64,000 nucleotides of DNA, taken from the NCBI GenBank assembly GCA_014529385.2, contig CM043948.1:80528760-80592759 (forward strand), read 5' to 3'. Numbering within the stretch: position 1 is the first letter of the stretch; every line of letters begins with the position of its first letter. The DNA is from Adiantum capillus-veneris. Its lineage: Eukaryota > Streptophyta > Polypodiopsida > Polypodiales > Pteridaceae. Below the pieces are notes generated by a model that was not told the DNA's origin, made no database searches, and saw only the letters and a list, made by a program, of their open reading frames with translations. A program made the position numbers and the translations under genes. Shown in pieces: positions 54,426 through 64,000 of the stretch.

Positions 54426-56022
54426 GATGTGTGGGTCTTGGATCACACTACTTTGGATCCTGATTGAAGGCCCAAAACCGAACGTGGGTGGATATTGGAT
54501 ACCCACATAAATTGAGTGCTCTCTAGCTGTTCAAACTTTAGCATGACCATATCATAAATACGTGTGACTTTAGTTTCCTACAAAAACTGGCAAGCACTAC
54601 ATGTTTGCCTTCTGTTTTGTTTGTTTAGCTTGCAATTTTCTTGTTCTTTTATTCTTTATTCATGATTGCAATGCGAACTAGGACATGCAATAGCTCAAAA
54701 GTAGTGTATTGTGGGGAGAGACTGACACATTTTGTAGCACAACATTTGACCAACCAAGGTGTCAGTGGCCCCCAAAACAACAATTTCTACCTAGGCGTGA
54801 GTGTGAAAGTGAAAATTTAAGAAATTCTTTTGGTGGGAAAGGCCTTTCCTCTATCCCACATGTCCTCTTTACTCTTGGGAGACTAGGCTATATATATAGT
54901 GTGGCTCTCGCTATTGCTCTCACCAAAAGGAGGAGGCTATGGAGGATGTTATTCTCTACATATATAAGTATAAATCAAAGACCAAGGCCAAAGCCATGGA
55001 TGGTTGGGGTCTTTCTTTTTTCCACCTACCGAGGACTAGTTCGAGTCATTTTTTAATGTGTCAATTCAATTTTTCTTGACAAGAATCACTTCCTCCTCTC
55101 ACATGTGGCGATTTTTTAAAAAATATTTTTTTAACATTTATTTTAAATTTTTCTCATCAAAAAATTGCACAAACTCTAAACCTTATCCTAGTTGTCTCTG
55201 AATCGAAAACAAAAATTGAGGAATAGAATAAAATAATTAAAAAAATGACCTTCACATTCTGTCTTTTGTCTACTCCTATCTATCTTATGTAGTGAATGAA
55301 ATAGACACAGAAACTTGCACCTTATCTTCTTCTGCTCTTACGATGGAGAGTGCGTAGTAGCAACAACAATAAATAGTGAACCTCAAAAACAACACACACA
55401 CAATGTAGAGAGCCTCAAAAATAGAAGCACAATGTGCACCCAAACCTCGACGCACAACATGCTCCTTGGCAAGGGTGCCAAAAATATCAACTACATGGGG
55501 CCTTGCTATGTGTCGTGTATGAGCCACGATTTTCACAAGATCCTAGTGAGAATTCCTCCTTGTAATCCCCTTTTGTGAGTTCCCTTGACCCTCAATGGTG
55601 TCGACCTATGAAAGTCAAGTTCAAGGCAAAGTATCGAGAAACCTTATGCTCTCGAGTTGAGGTTTGGAGCAAGCTTTTGGAGCGAGCTTCAGAGGGAGAT
55701 TTTTTTGGATATTGAATTACTTACTAAATCCCATGAAAAAACTCACTCCAAACAAGTATGGATAAAATCTCTCTTGAATAGCTCTCTCCATAATCTTGTC
55801 TCTCTCCCTTTTTCGTAATTTTCCTCTCTTTATAAACTTTTCTCTCTTTTTCCTACACTTTTTCTCTCTATACTTTTGATTATATCTCTTCCTCTTACAT
55901 TAGTCTATCTAGTTGTATGCACCTCTTATATAAATCTCACACTGTCTCTCTCTTTCTTTGTATACAAGTCTATTCCAGCTAATGAACAAATCTCTATCTC
56001 GATACCCCTCTCTCTCTTCTCC

Positions 56023-56027
<5 letters not shown>
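54426..56027. other. No recognised gene
   Basis: AT-rich; short frames (e.g. 54709-55056) without motifs. CT-rich toward the microsatellite at 56028. Confidence 0.35.

Positions 56028-56113
<86 letters not shown>
56028..56113. repeat. (CT)n microsatellite
   Basis: About 43 CT units. Confidence 0.95.
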
Positions 56114-56116
<3 letters not shown>

Positions 56117-56473
56117 CTCTCATTCTCACACTTTGCAAATAGTTCATCTAATACAAAACATCCATATAATTTTAAGCATAAAAAACCTTGCAAAAATATA
56201 TTTCCATTCAATCACAATAAAAATGCGACTGCCCACTTCGGCTTACAAAAAGTTTATAGATTGAATCTGGGTGGACTCAAGTAGACATTCCTACTCTAAG
56301 GCAAGGGTTAGCAGTTCTAACTCTATGATACTTGGCTTTGAGCCCGCCAAAAGTCCTTCCCCGGCTGCAGGATCCAACTCAATCACTTGCCTCTTTCCAT
56401 GCTCTTGCATCGCTCTGAGATGTATGACTTGTTGATACAAAACGGGAAAAATTTTATGGGTATACTCCTTGTT

Positions 56474-56605
56474 TAAAAAAATTGTAACCATTTGATCCAT
56501 TTGGATTCCTTGTTGGTAATGTCAATGCCTCAGAGTCTTAAAAAAATGTAACCATTTGATCCATTTGGATTCCTTCTTGGTAATGTCAATGCCTCAGAGT
56601 CTCCT
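56474..56605. repeat. Tandem duplication, ~65-bp unit
   Basis: TGTAACCATTTGATCCATTT and TGGTAATGTCAATGCCTCAG each occur twice, about 65 bp apart. Confidence 0.9.
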
Positions 56606-56834
56606 CTGTACTGCACCATAACATCATGTTCCTTTGTGTACTGGGTAGTCAATTACCAAACAAAGCCATGTTTGCATTCCATACCTCCTGCAAAATCAAA
56701 TACGGCATGCGCATATAAAGTTGTGAAACTACAACTCTTACAATTTCAAAATGTCACGTTGTACCTTGCAATGGCATGCCATCTTCTTGTTTTGTCCAAT
56801 CACCCTCTTCTATCGGATTGAACCAGGTGTCCTC

Positions 56835-59800
56835 CTATGGAAACTCTATGGTGTTTGTGAGTGATGGATTCTCTTTGTTCATTATAAAGACAAGCAATGA
56901 GCACACAATTTTGGTATGCTTCTTGCAAATTGGTGTCTTGTATACCACTATGTTTGTGTGATACTCATGCCATCCGACAGAGATGTCACAAATCATGACA
57001 TGATCATCATCTTGATACAAAACCACCAATATTCTTTTGTCATTGGCTATTGTATGCATGAACCAAGACAGTCGTCCAAATTGGCATGCATCAATTTTGT
57101 TCTACTTTGAGACCTTAGTTTCTAAAAGTCCATTCACAGGATTATTTGTAGGCAAAAATAAAGTCAATGCATGCACCACATAACCAAATATCATCTCTTA
57201 ACAAAGTGGACAAGGCCCTTTCTCGACTAAATGTGGCTCAAAAATGCTCAATATGGCATTCTTTGTGTCTCTTATTATATCTTATGTTGACTAAAATGTG
57301 CAATCTAAAATTGCCATTACTATCTGAAAAATCTCAAAGGTCACACTTTGTTAGCCTTTTGGTACTTCACAAAAATAAAATATCAAAACCAACCATGCAA
57401 TTCAAGCTCCATTTTGTCTCATTCAAATGTTTATAGCTTCTATTTAGGAGAGACTTACCAGATGATGAGTATGTCACTATTAGCAAGTTTGACACATCCA
57501 TTATTTATTTCAAGACTTGTTGTGAAGTCAATCATGTCCTCAATAATCAATTTAAACTTTTTCTCTGAAATAAAAATTTAAAGAAATTAATGATACATCT
57601 TGAGATCTCCTATCTTATTTCCTATGAACAGTCACTAAACAATTCAAGAACCATAGACTACTTTTTCGCTTGGTGTGAGCATGCAACTTTGAGCCTCTAG
57701 CTTCTCCATTCCGCTCTACCTCCATAGCGTTGTTGCATCGTTAGGCCAAAACTTTATTAACAAATTGGAAATCAATTTTTTATATGGTAGTCATTAATCA
57801 CACACCTGAGATGTAGTAGTTGTCACCTCTCTTTGTGACACTTGCACACTAGACTATATAGTTGTCAGCATGGCAAGAGTTTATTGAGCCACAATAAACT
57901 CCAAAGTTGTTGAGGGAGGTATGTGTTGTGTTGCTTGCCGAGTACAATCCTCCCGATCCTTCACCGCTTCATTGTGTGACATTTGTTTGTTTAGAGGGAA
58001 GGAACCCTTGCTATACTCTAAGAACCAAGACATACTCATGTACACAGTTTTTTGGAAGTTACGTGCCAATTGCATGGGAGTAAAATGAAATCTGCATTCT
58101 TCTTATCATGAAACATATATAGACCTCCAACAATTTGAATGTTGAAGTTATGATTATGTAGCCATCTGAAACAATTACAATTTTTATAATTATCCAAATG
58201 AAATTACTAGTATAGCACCATTACATTGAATTGTACCTACCTACATAGACACCTTTTCCCTGTGTGTGTCAATGCCTTACTCACCTTGGCCGATGCTCCT
58301 TTCTTTATTAAAGCTTGTAAGCAAAGGACTTGCCTCTATATTGGTACTTGGCATCTTCAAAGAATTAGTCAAGGTTTGCACCAACAATTGGTTTGAAATG
58401 AAGACTCCTTATAGAGTTATTGATTTTTTTGGCCTCCCTTTCAATTGATGACCACAAAACCTCGATTCGTAATAACCACTCTCAAAATAGAGCCAATTCC
58501 CCTGTTTCACAAAACATCTTAGGGTGTAGGAGTTTTCAAACTCTTACGAGATCTTTGTAGGTTACAGGAGTTAGTTTAGTTAACAGTTTGAGGGATGTCA
58601 AAACTCTTCACATCAATGGGATCACTTGAAGCCATAGCCTGAAAAAAGTATGTCTTCTTCCTCAGAGGAAGGTCTGCGCAAGCCAATCCATACAATCGCT
58701 CTTCTTGAACTCACTTTGGTTGAGAGTTCCATTCAATTGTTTGCAAAGTCCTACAGGTCCAAAATTAAAACCAAACTCCATGATAGTATATGCATACCAT
58801 AAACCTAGCAATCATAAGCACCCTCCACCAATCATCTCCTAGAGCTGGGTCAAAAATAGCCAAAGTGTGTTTTGTCATTTTTCTAGAGGGGCCATCCGTT
58901 TCAAAGAATGTATTTTTTGAACTGGGCTTGGAACTCTAAGGGGAGCATTGAATCCTTTTTCGGCCATAATTTTCTTTAGGGCAAGAGCATACTTGTCCTA
59001 TGTAGCACACATCAATGTTTCTTTTAATCACCACTAGATGTGTCACATGATTCTCGAGGTCACTTATAGACAAAGAATGATGTCACTTATTGGATGTAAT
59101 AGCTATGATATTAGAGCCACAAGAACATTGTACCATGCCTTCTTTCCAACCTCAACAAAACCCGCGTCGTTCAATCTATTAAAATGTGGAAAACAAAGGC
59201 AAATCAATATTTTACTTTCTTTACTGCGAACAATGTCTCAAAAAATGAAGGGGAACATACTTGTTTTTATGCATCACTATGCTTAGCATGCGTGCCTTGT
59301 TTGAGGAGTCCATAATCACTATCAACCCAAACACTAGGGTGCAGATTTATGTCTCTCTCATAAGAAACACCTGAAATCAAAACAATAGTTCAGCCTTAAG
59401 AGAAGTGTATCCACATCTCTTTCTACTTGCAATATCTCACAATATAAAAAAACCTACTAACTTTCAAGACCCCCTTCCATGTGGCCAATACGTGGTTTTG
59501 ATCCCATGTGTACAACATTTTACCAGTCAAGTAATCCCAACAAGTATCTTTCATATCTGCTTCAAACTCATCATTAAACTCTTGCCACAACGGATCCCAT
59601 TTTTGTAAGATTTCATTGTCGACGTCGGGTGTCCCAATGCATCCAACAAACACATGAAAGATCCCTTTGGCTCATTAACAACCTTCAAGAAAGAATGTAT
59701 CAGCCAAGGGTTTCAATTGTTTGGGGTCCTAGCTCACCTCCCTCACTTTTTCTAGCTTTGTTAATTGACATAGTAAAACCCACGACAATGGAGTCTCGGG

Positions 59801-60621
59801 CTCTTCCTACATGTTTTGAAAAATGTCACAAATCATAATTAGCTAGAAATATTGATTCGATAAATTCTAAAAAACACTTACTTTGAGATTTTCTAGATGT
59901 TTGGATAACATATCCTGGGGTAGTGTAACAACCTCATTTATTAATAAGTCACCACCAGCATTAGCTCCACCCAACATGTATGCAAATTCCATCTCTCTAT
60001 CATCCATTTGCTCTTCAAAATTTTCCACATTTGTGACAACTTTAGAGGAGTACCCTCATGTACTTCTGCCTTCCCTTTTGAAGCCTTTTTTGTGCAAATT
60101 TATCTTGTAGTGGGTGGAGATGACACACTACTGAGATGCGTGTTTGGGAGATTCAAACACTAGATGTTGGAGACACATCTAATTATTCTCTCATTGCCGT
60201 CTTTGAAACTCACTGCAAAACATTCGATCAAATTTTCTTATTTGAAAAGTTTCTGTGTCAATTTTTTTTATAAAAAAGATAGAGTTTGATAATTGTTACC
60301 AAATCGCCTTCAGGCCATGCAATGAAGTGCTTTGAAGCTCTTCTCCGCATTTTTCAAGGTGTTTATTTCTATGTTCACTGGCAAGACATGAGGAAGGGGA
60401 GCATCCTTGCCATCGTATACTTCAATCATAACAAAAGAATAGCAACCAAATGGCAACTTGCTTCCATGAAGATGGGCTAGGTTCGATGTCTTATCAATTT
60501 GACCATGTCCAATGGCTTCCCCATTGTAAATCAGCTCAACGAACGCTCCAACATCATATTTCTTAATAGGGGCCGTTTTAATCGTTTTCAAAAATAGCTC
60601 TAAAGAAACATTAAATTTCAA
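56835..60621 (-). pseudogene. Multi-exon gene-like remnant, unrecognised
   Basis: Minus-strand exon-like blocks: 60621-60301 (MKFNVSLELFLKTIKTAPIK, FVELIYNGEAIGHGQIDK, LPFGCYSFVMIEVYDGKD, in-frame TGA, donor G|GTAACA); about 60060-59882 (NVENFEEQMDDREMEFAYML, LPQDMLSKHLENLK, donor GTAAGT); about 59640-59455 (FVGCIGTPDVDNEILQKWD, DDEF-like, DTCWDYLTGKMLYTWDQN, donor GTTAGT); about 59170-59095 (RLNDAGFVEVGKKAWYNVLV); about 59000-58800 (DKYALALKKIMAEKGF, HTLAIFDPALGDDWWRVL); 58075-57881; and about 57105-56835 (RLSWFMHTIANDKRILVVLY). The composition and donors suggest one spliced gene or captured gene in decay. I do not recognise its family, and exon linkage is not proven. Confidence 0.35.
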
Positions 60622-60764
60622 CCCCTATGTCTCTCTAGCTTCCTTTCACTATCCCTCTCTATCTCCATTTCTCTCACTATCGTTCTTCATCTCTCTCTAT
60701 CTATCTCTCCCTTTAACTCCCTTCTTCTCTCACTACCAAACTAGATCTTTAAGACTATCTCTCC

Positions 60765-60773
<9 letters not shown>

Positions 60774-60804
<31 letters not shown>

Positions 60805-60901
60805 CTTTATCTCACTCTTTTGATCTCTCCCTCCCTCAAACTCCTTTAATTTCTCTCTCCCTCTGTATCTTTCCCTCAATACCTCTCTCTATCTCTCCTT
60901 C

Positions 60902-60975
<74 letters not shown>
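60774..60975. repeat. (CT)n microsatellites and CT-rich tract
   Basis: Pure CT runs at about 60774-60802 and 60907-60975 within a pyrimidine-rich region starting near 60630. They lie directly upstream of a LINE ORF1, as at 1370 and 4976. Confidence 0.9.
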
Positions 60976-60976
<1 letters not shown>

Positions 60977-61117
60977 GCCTCAATCAAAGAGCATGAAGCC
61001 CTCTATGCATTGATGTAAAGATAGAAACTTTTAGAGTTATGGAAGGCGTTTCTGTAATAGCATTTCCGAAGTGAACAAGTTCAAGAAAATTGACTCTCAT
61101 CTCTTATTTTACATACA

Positions 61118-62290
61118 ATGTCTTCTGGCACTCGCACAAGTTCTTCTTCTTCAACAAGGTCCACAACCATTGTGGAAAATGATCCAAGATCTCCTAAGTG
61201 TGGAGATAGCAACACAACCACCCAGCCAACGACATCGGAAACCATGATCATGGCATACTTGGTATCATTGCAAGAGACCGTAAACAAACAAGGCGAAGAC
61301 TTATGAGCACTTGCAATGGAGAATGGCACACTAAGGGTACTTGTGGTTGAGAATGAGAATCTCAAGAGGACACTTGAGATGCAAACAACACGTTTGATGC
61401 AACTTGAAGAGGAAATCAAGAAATGTAAACACTCTCTTGTGGACTTGAATGCTTTGAAGGAGCGGATGAGCAAAGTAGAGCATGACCATGTATTGAAAGA
61501 GGATAAATTTGACACCATGAGCCGGGATGTATGCGACATGAAAAATGTATGCACAAACAAGTCTTGGGCTGATGTATGTGGTAGCAATGTGGTTACTAAT
61601 TCCTCACTCATGCAAGATATGGCTCAAACAAAGAATGTTGAGAATGTGGATGTGGAGGAGTTGAAGGAATAGGAGTGACGTTCCAAGAACATTGTTATTC
61701 GTAGAATTCCCGAAGAGAAGCTAGAGACACCTTCTTCTCTTTCCATTGTTATTAAAGGTTTCTTCAAAACCCACTTTGGCATGTCCGGAGTTATGGTCTA
61801 TAGAGCACATAGAGTGGGGAAGCAAGGAGCTCCTCGCTCGGGAGAACGGCAAATTGTATGCACCATGCCAAATGAGACCAGGTGAAAGATTATCCTTGAT
61901 AATAGTTGGATCTATTTAAGGGATACAAACTATTTTGTATGTGAAGATTGCACTATTAAGCAACAAAATACTCGTCGCAAGGCATATGAGGAAAAGAATA
62001 AGAAAAACAAGGAGATCTCTCATGAAGAAAATGTGCCCAGGGAGGAGGCAAGTTCCTCGAGAAAATAGGGATGCGTGACCTATGAGACCAAGTTACAATC
62101 GAAAATATGATTTTGGAATTGTAATGGATACCCATGCAATGCGGGGGTTGGCATTGATGAAATAAGATGTTGTACTTCTTGTTGAAACTTGGGAGCATGA
62201 TACACAAAGGATTAACGGCTTGGAGAATTATGTTAGCAGTTGGGCACACCCAATGGAGGATGATTGCCCGACATGATATTATTTTTTGTA
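61118..62290 (+). pseudogene. LINE ORF1p remnant plus start of endonuclease
   Basis: The ATG at 61118 opens MSSGTRTSSSSSTRSTTIVE. After a TGA at 61304-61306, the frame continues into a long coiled coil (ENENLKRTLEMQTTRLMQLE, 61316-61500) and, after stops near 61670, an RRM-like part NIVIRRIPEEKLETPSSLS and VYRAHRVGKQGAPRSGERQI. It ends ARKAYEEKNKKNKE-like. About 60 bp on, FWNCNGYPCNAG and, in another frame, DVVLLVETWEHDTQRINGLE (about 62170-62225) match the start of the LINE apurinic-type endonuclease (WN-NG, ETW). RAHR is the ORF1p signature. Different family from 5330-6091. No RT follows. Confidence 0.65.
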
Positions 62291-62479
62291 ATTATTCCTT
62301 AATTGAGAAAAACCGTCATTTCACCTTTGTAAATAGCGGGGCTTGTAAAAGCTTCCAAATTGTATCACATTTTTGACATTTAGACTGAGTGAATGGTTAA
62401 ATTGGAACGTTAGGGTTTGAGATTGTAAGGTATTTATACCACTTTTGACCTTAATGCAAAAAAACCTTTTGTCATTTTA
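62291..62479. other. Junction, no recognised gene
   Basis: Between the endonuclease start and the right-edge LTR. A TATTTATACC at about 62430 could be a TATA element belonging to the LTR. Confidence 0.35.
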
Positions 62480-63162
62480 TAAGTTTTGTCTGTGTGAGTT
62501 GAGCGTACTCTGTGTACGAGAGAGAGAGTGAGAGTTTTATCTTGATGCTACGCGCACACCGGTGGTTGGAATCGAGTGTGGAGAAGTGCAACGTGTTGCC
62601 CCGGAAGAGAGCTACGCGCCAACACCTACATTGCGTGTGTATGATCCAGCTTTGCGAGCTCGATCCACGAGCTATATCTGGTGATTCGGTGAGCATACGT
62701 TGTCGGTTTTTGCATTTCAGCATATCCGCATGTTCGCATTGAGTAGAGCTACACGTTAGGCACTTTAGTTTTCGGAAACGAAGACTTGCAAATTTCGACT
62801 AGACATCCTACGTGATTTTGCACCGGGTGTTTAGGGTTGGGGTTTTGGTTCATGGACCTTAGGGAGAGCGACCTATTGGTGTTAATAGGGTTTCCTTCAA
62901 GTTTCGTAGCATTTCAAGAACGTTTGATGGGTATTTGGCTCTTGAAAGCATTGTAGGAAATCTCCTCTTATGTACTCCTGAAGGCTGTAGCTTAGACATT
63001 GGATAGAGACCTCTCTAGGAAGTAGTCGAGAGTCGGTCGAGTGTAGGTTGACACCCTATGCTTGCTTCCACGCGCGTGCGGGTCGAGATTTGTCCTTAGC
63101 TGACAAATCTTGTTAGGTGAGTTCTCACTGTGCTGATGTCCGTCGCGGCATATCCGCCAACA
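62480..63162 (+). repeat. 5' LTR (approximate left end) of a right-edge element
   Basis: Ends ...CATATCCGCCAACA at 63162, followed at once by a TTGGTGCCACTGTCGGGGAC primer site. The left end is uncertain: TGTCTGTGTGAG near 62488 is a candidate, but a start further left is possible. Its second LTR lies outside the window. Confidence 0.55.
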
Positions 63163-63182
63163 TTGGTGCCACTGTCGGGGAC
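63163..63182 (+). promoter_or_regulatory. Primer binding site, TTGGTGCC type
   Basis: TTGGTGCCACTGTCGGGGAC resembles the TTGGCGCCGTTGCCGGGGA site of Athila/Tat-like gypsy elements. It differs from the TGGTATCAGAGC sites elsewhere in the window. Confidence 0.7.
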
Positions 63183-64000
63183 GAAAACCCTAGGTAGGTG
63201 ACCGAGACTAGTCCTTGCGGATAGGGATTCTCTCGCTTGCTAGAGTCTTGTTTTGCATTTAGATAGGATCAGAGGGTGGAGGACTCTCTAGGTCTTAGGA
63301 GGAGTCTAGGGAGCGAGTGTTTGGCCTAGATCCTTCGACTCAGGTAGACTTAGGTAATTTTAGGTATTAGTTAAGTGGTGGTGTTGAAAGTAGGAGCTGG
63401 AGTGGTAGAGGCAGTGAAAGGATAGCTTGAGAGTCCGAAGAGGTCAGGAAGCAACCCAGACACCAAAATCACCATCTCACATGATGAGTAGGAGTAGGGT
63501 AAGTAAGACATCATGATTTATGATCTGGAGCACTTCATGCATGCTATATTTGCTGATTAGGCTCATCAAAGACTCGTAAAAGACAAAAAAGAGTGTTAGA
63601 AGCTGAAGTGAAGTTCAAAAGTTTCTGTGAGTATTTCTGAGAGAGCTACAGAGCATAGGGAGTACTTCTGTCGGAAAAAAAATAAATTTTAAGCCAGTAG
63701 ACATGCTACGCGTAGGATGTCTATAGGGTGTTCTGGTGAGAATTTTGAAAATTTGAGTTGACCAGTGTTGAAAATCTGAGTTGAAAATCTGAATTTTGAA
63801 AATCTGAGTTTTGCCCTATTTTCACCTAGAAAGTGGAAGTTTGACCATATCTTGACAGGATAAAGCCAAAAGAAAGGAAATTGCCAGACATCCTACCCAA
63901 ATTGTGCCAAGGCATTATTTTAAGACCAAAACCATAGGATGGCTGCATGAGCATGATCTACATGATTTATTGAGTGCATGAGAAAGGTTTCATCTCAATT
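63183..64000 (+). mobile_element. Leader of right-edge gypsy-type element
   Basis: No long frame is visible in the first 0.8 kb, as expected for a long untranslated leader. Short repeats of the GAAAATCTGAGTTG type lie at about 63745-63810. The element continues beyond the window. Confidence 0.5.

Overview
This is a repeat-dominated nuclear segment of a plant genome. The evidence is: spliced GT-AG genes; a recognisable plant LIFEGUARD/BAX-inhibitor-1-like gene; several LTR retrotransposons with plant-type primer binding sites (TGGTATCAGAGC-like, and one TTGGTGCC... type); non-LTR retroelements; foldback and TIR transposons; and abundant CT/GA, AT and GT microsatellites. The density and decay of the elements would suit a large genome, for example a seed-free plant. 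That guess is weak, because no marker in the window fixes the lineage. No rRNA, CRISPR, bacterial operon or organelle sequence is seen.

Layout. 1-205: 5' LTR and PBS of a minus-strand copia element running off the left edge. 206-6300: degraded sequence with two Helitron-like ends, a 3x53-bp tandem repeat, microsatellites, and two non-LTR elements (about 1370-2700 and 4976-6280) that carry only an L1-type ORF1 and no reverse transcriptase. 6300-8500: the one clear host gene, LFG, with four coding exons (273 aa) and a probable 5'-UTR intron. 9792-10209: a TIR element with perfect 9-bp target duplications. 10409-10543: a tRNA-like SINE with 15-bp target duplications. 11070-12210: a Ty3/gypsy gag remnant. 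12240-16600: a family of AT-rich repeats, an unrecognised multi-exon pseudogene on the minus strand, and palindromic foldback units. 18315-23436: a complete copia element (228-bp LTRs, 5-bp target duplication) with many coding lesions.

25440-31401: a Ty3/gypsy pol remnant of unusual architecture. Two integrase-type HHCC zinc modules stand in tandem, and a second retropepsin-like domain follows the integrase in the same reading frame. 31551-38043: a long LTR-like region holding a ~150-bp satellite array, which is interrupted by a 1339-bp TIR transposon with a TTAA target duplication. 38044-41620: PBS and a long decayed ORF of a second element that appears to share this LTR. 42127-45090: two convergent LINE reverse-transcriptase fragments; the 3' tail of the first matches the tails of the ORF1-only elements. 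45930-54015: a Ty3/gypsy element on the minus strand with a chromodomain-like end, a 1930-bp 5' LTR and a truncated 3' LTR. 54025-60621: two unrecognised gene-like minus-strand pseudogenes. 61118-62290: a decayed LINE ORF1 plus the start of the endonuclease. 62480-64000: an LTR, a different PBS class and the leader of another gypsy-type element.

Apart from LFG, almost all coding capacity is mobile-element derived and broken. The most notable items are the pol polyprotein with a C-terminal second protease and duplicated HHCC domain, and the ORF1-only LINE family that seems to share its 3' recognition end with an RT-encoding LINE. All calls come from reading the sequence; no database search was done.
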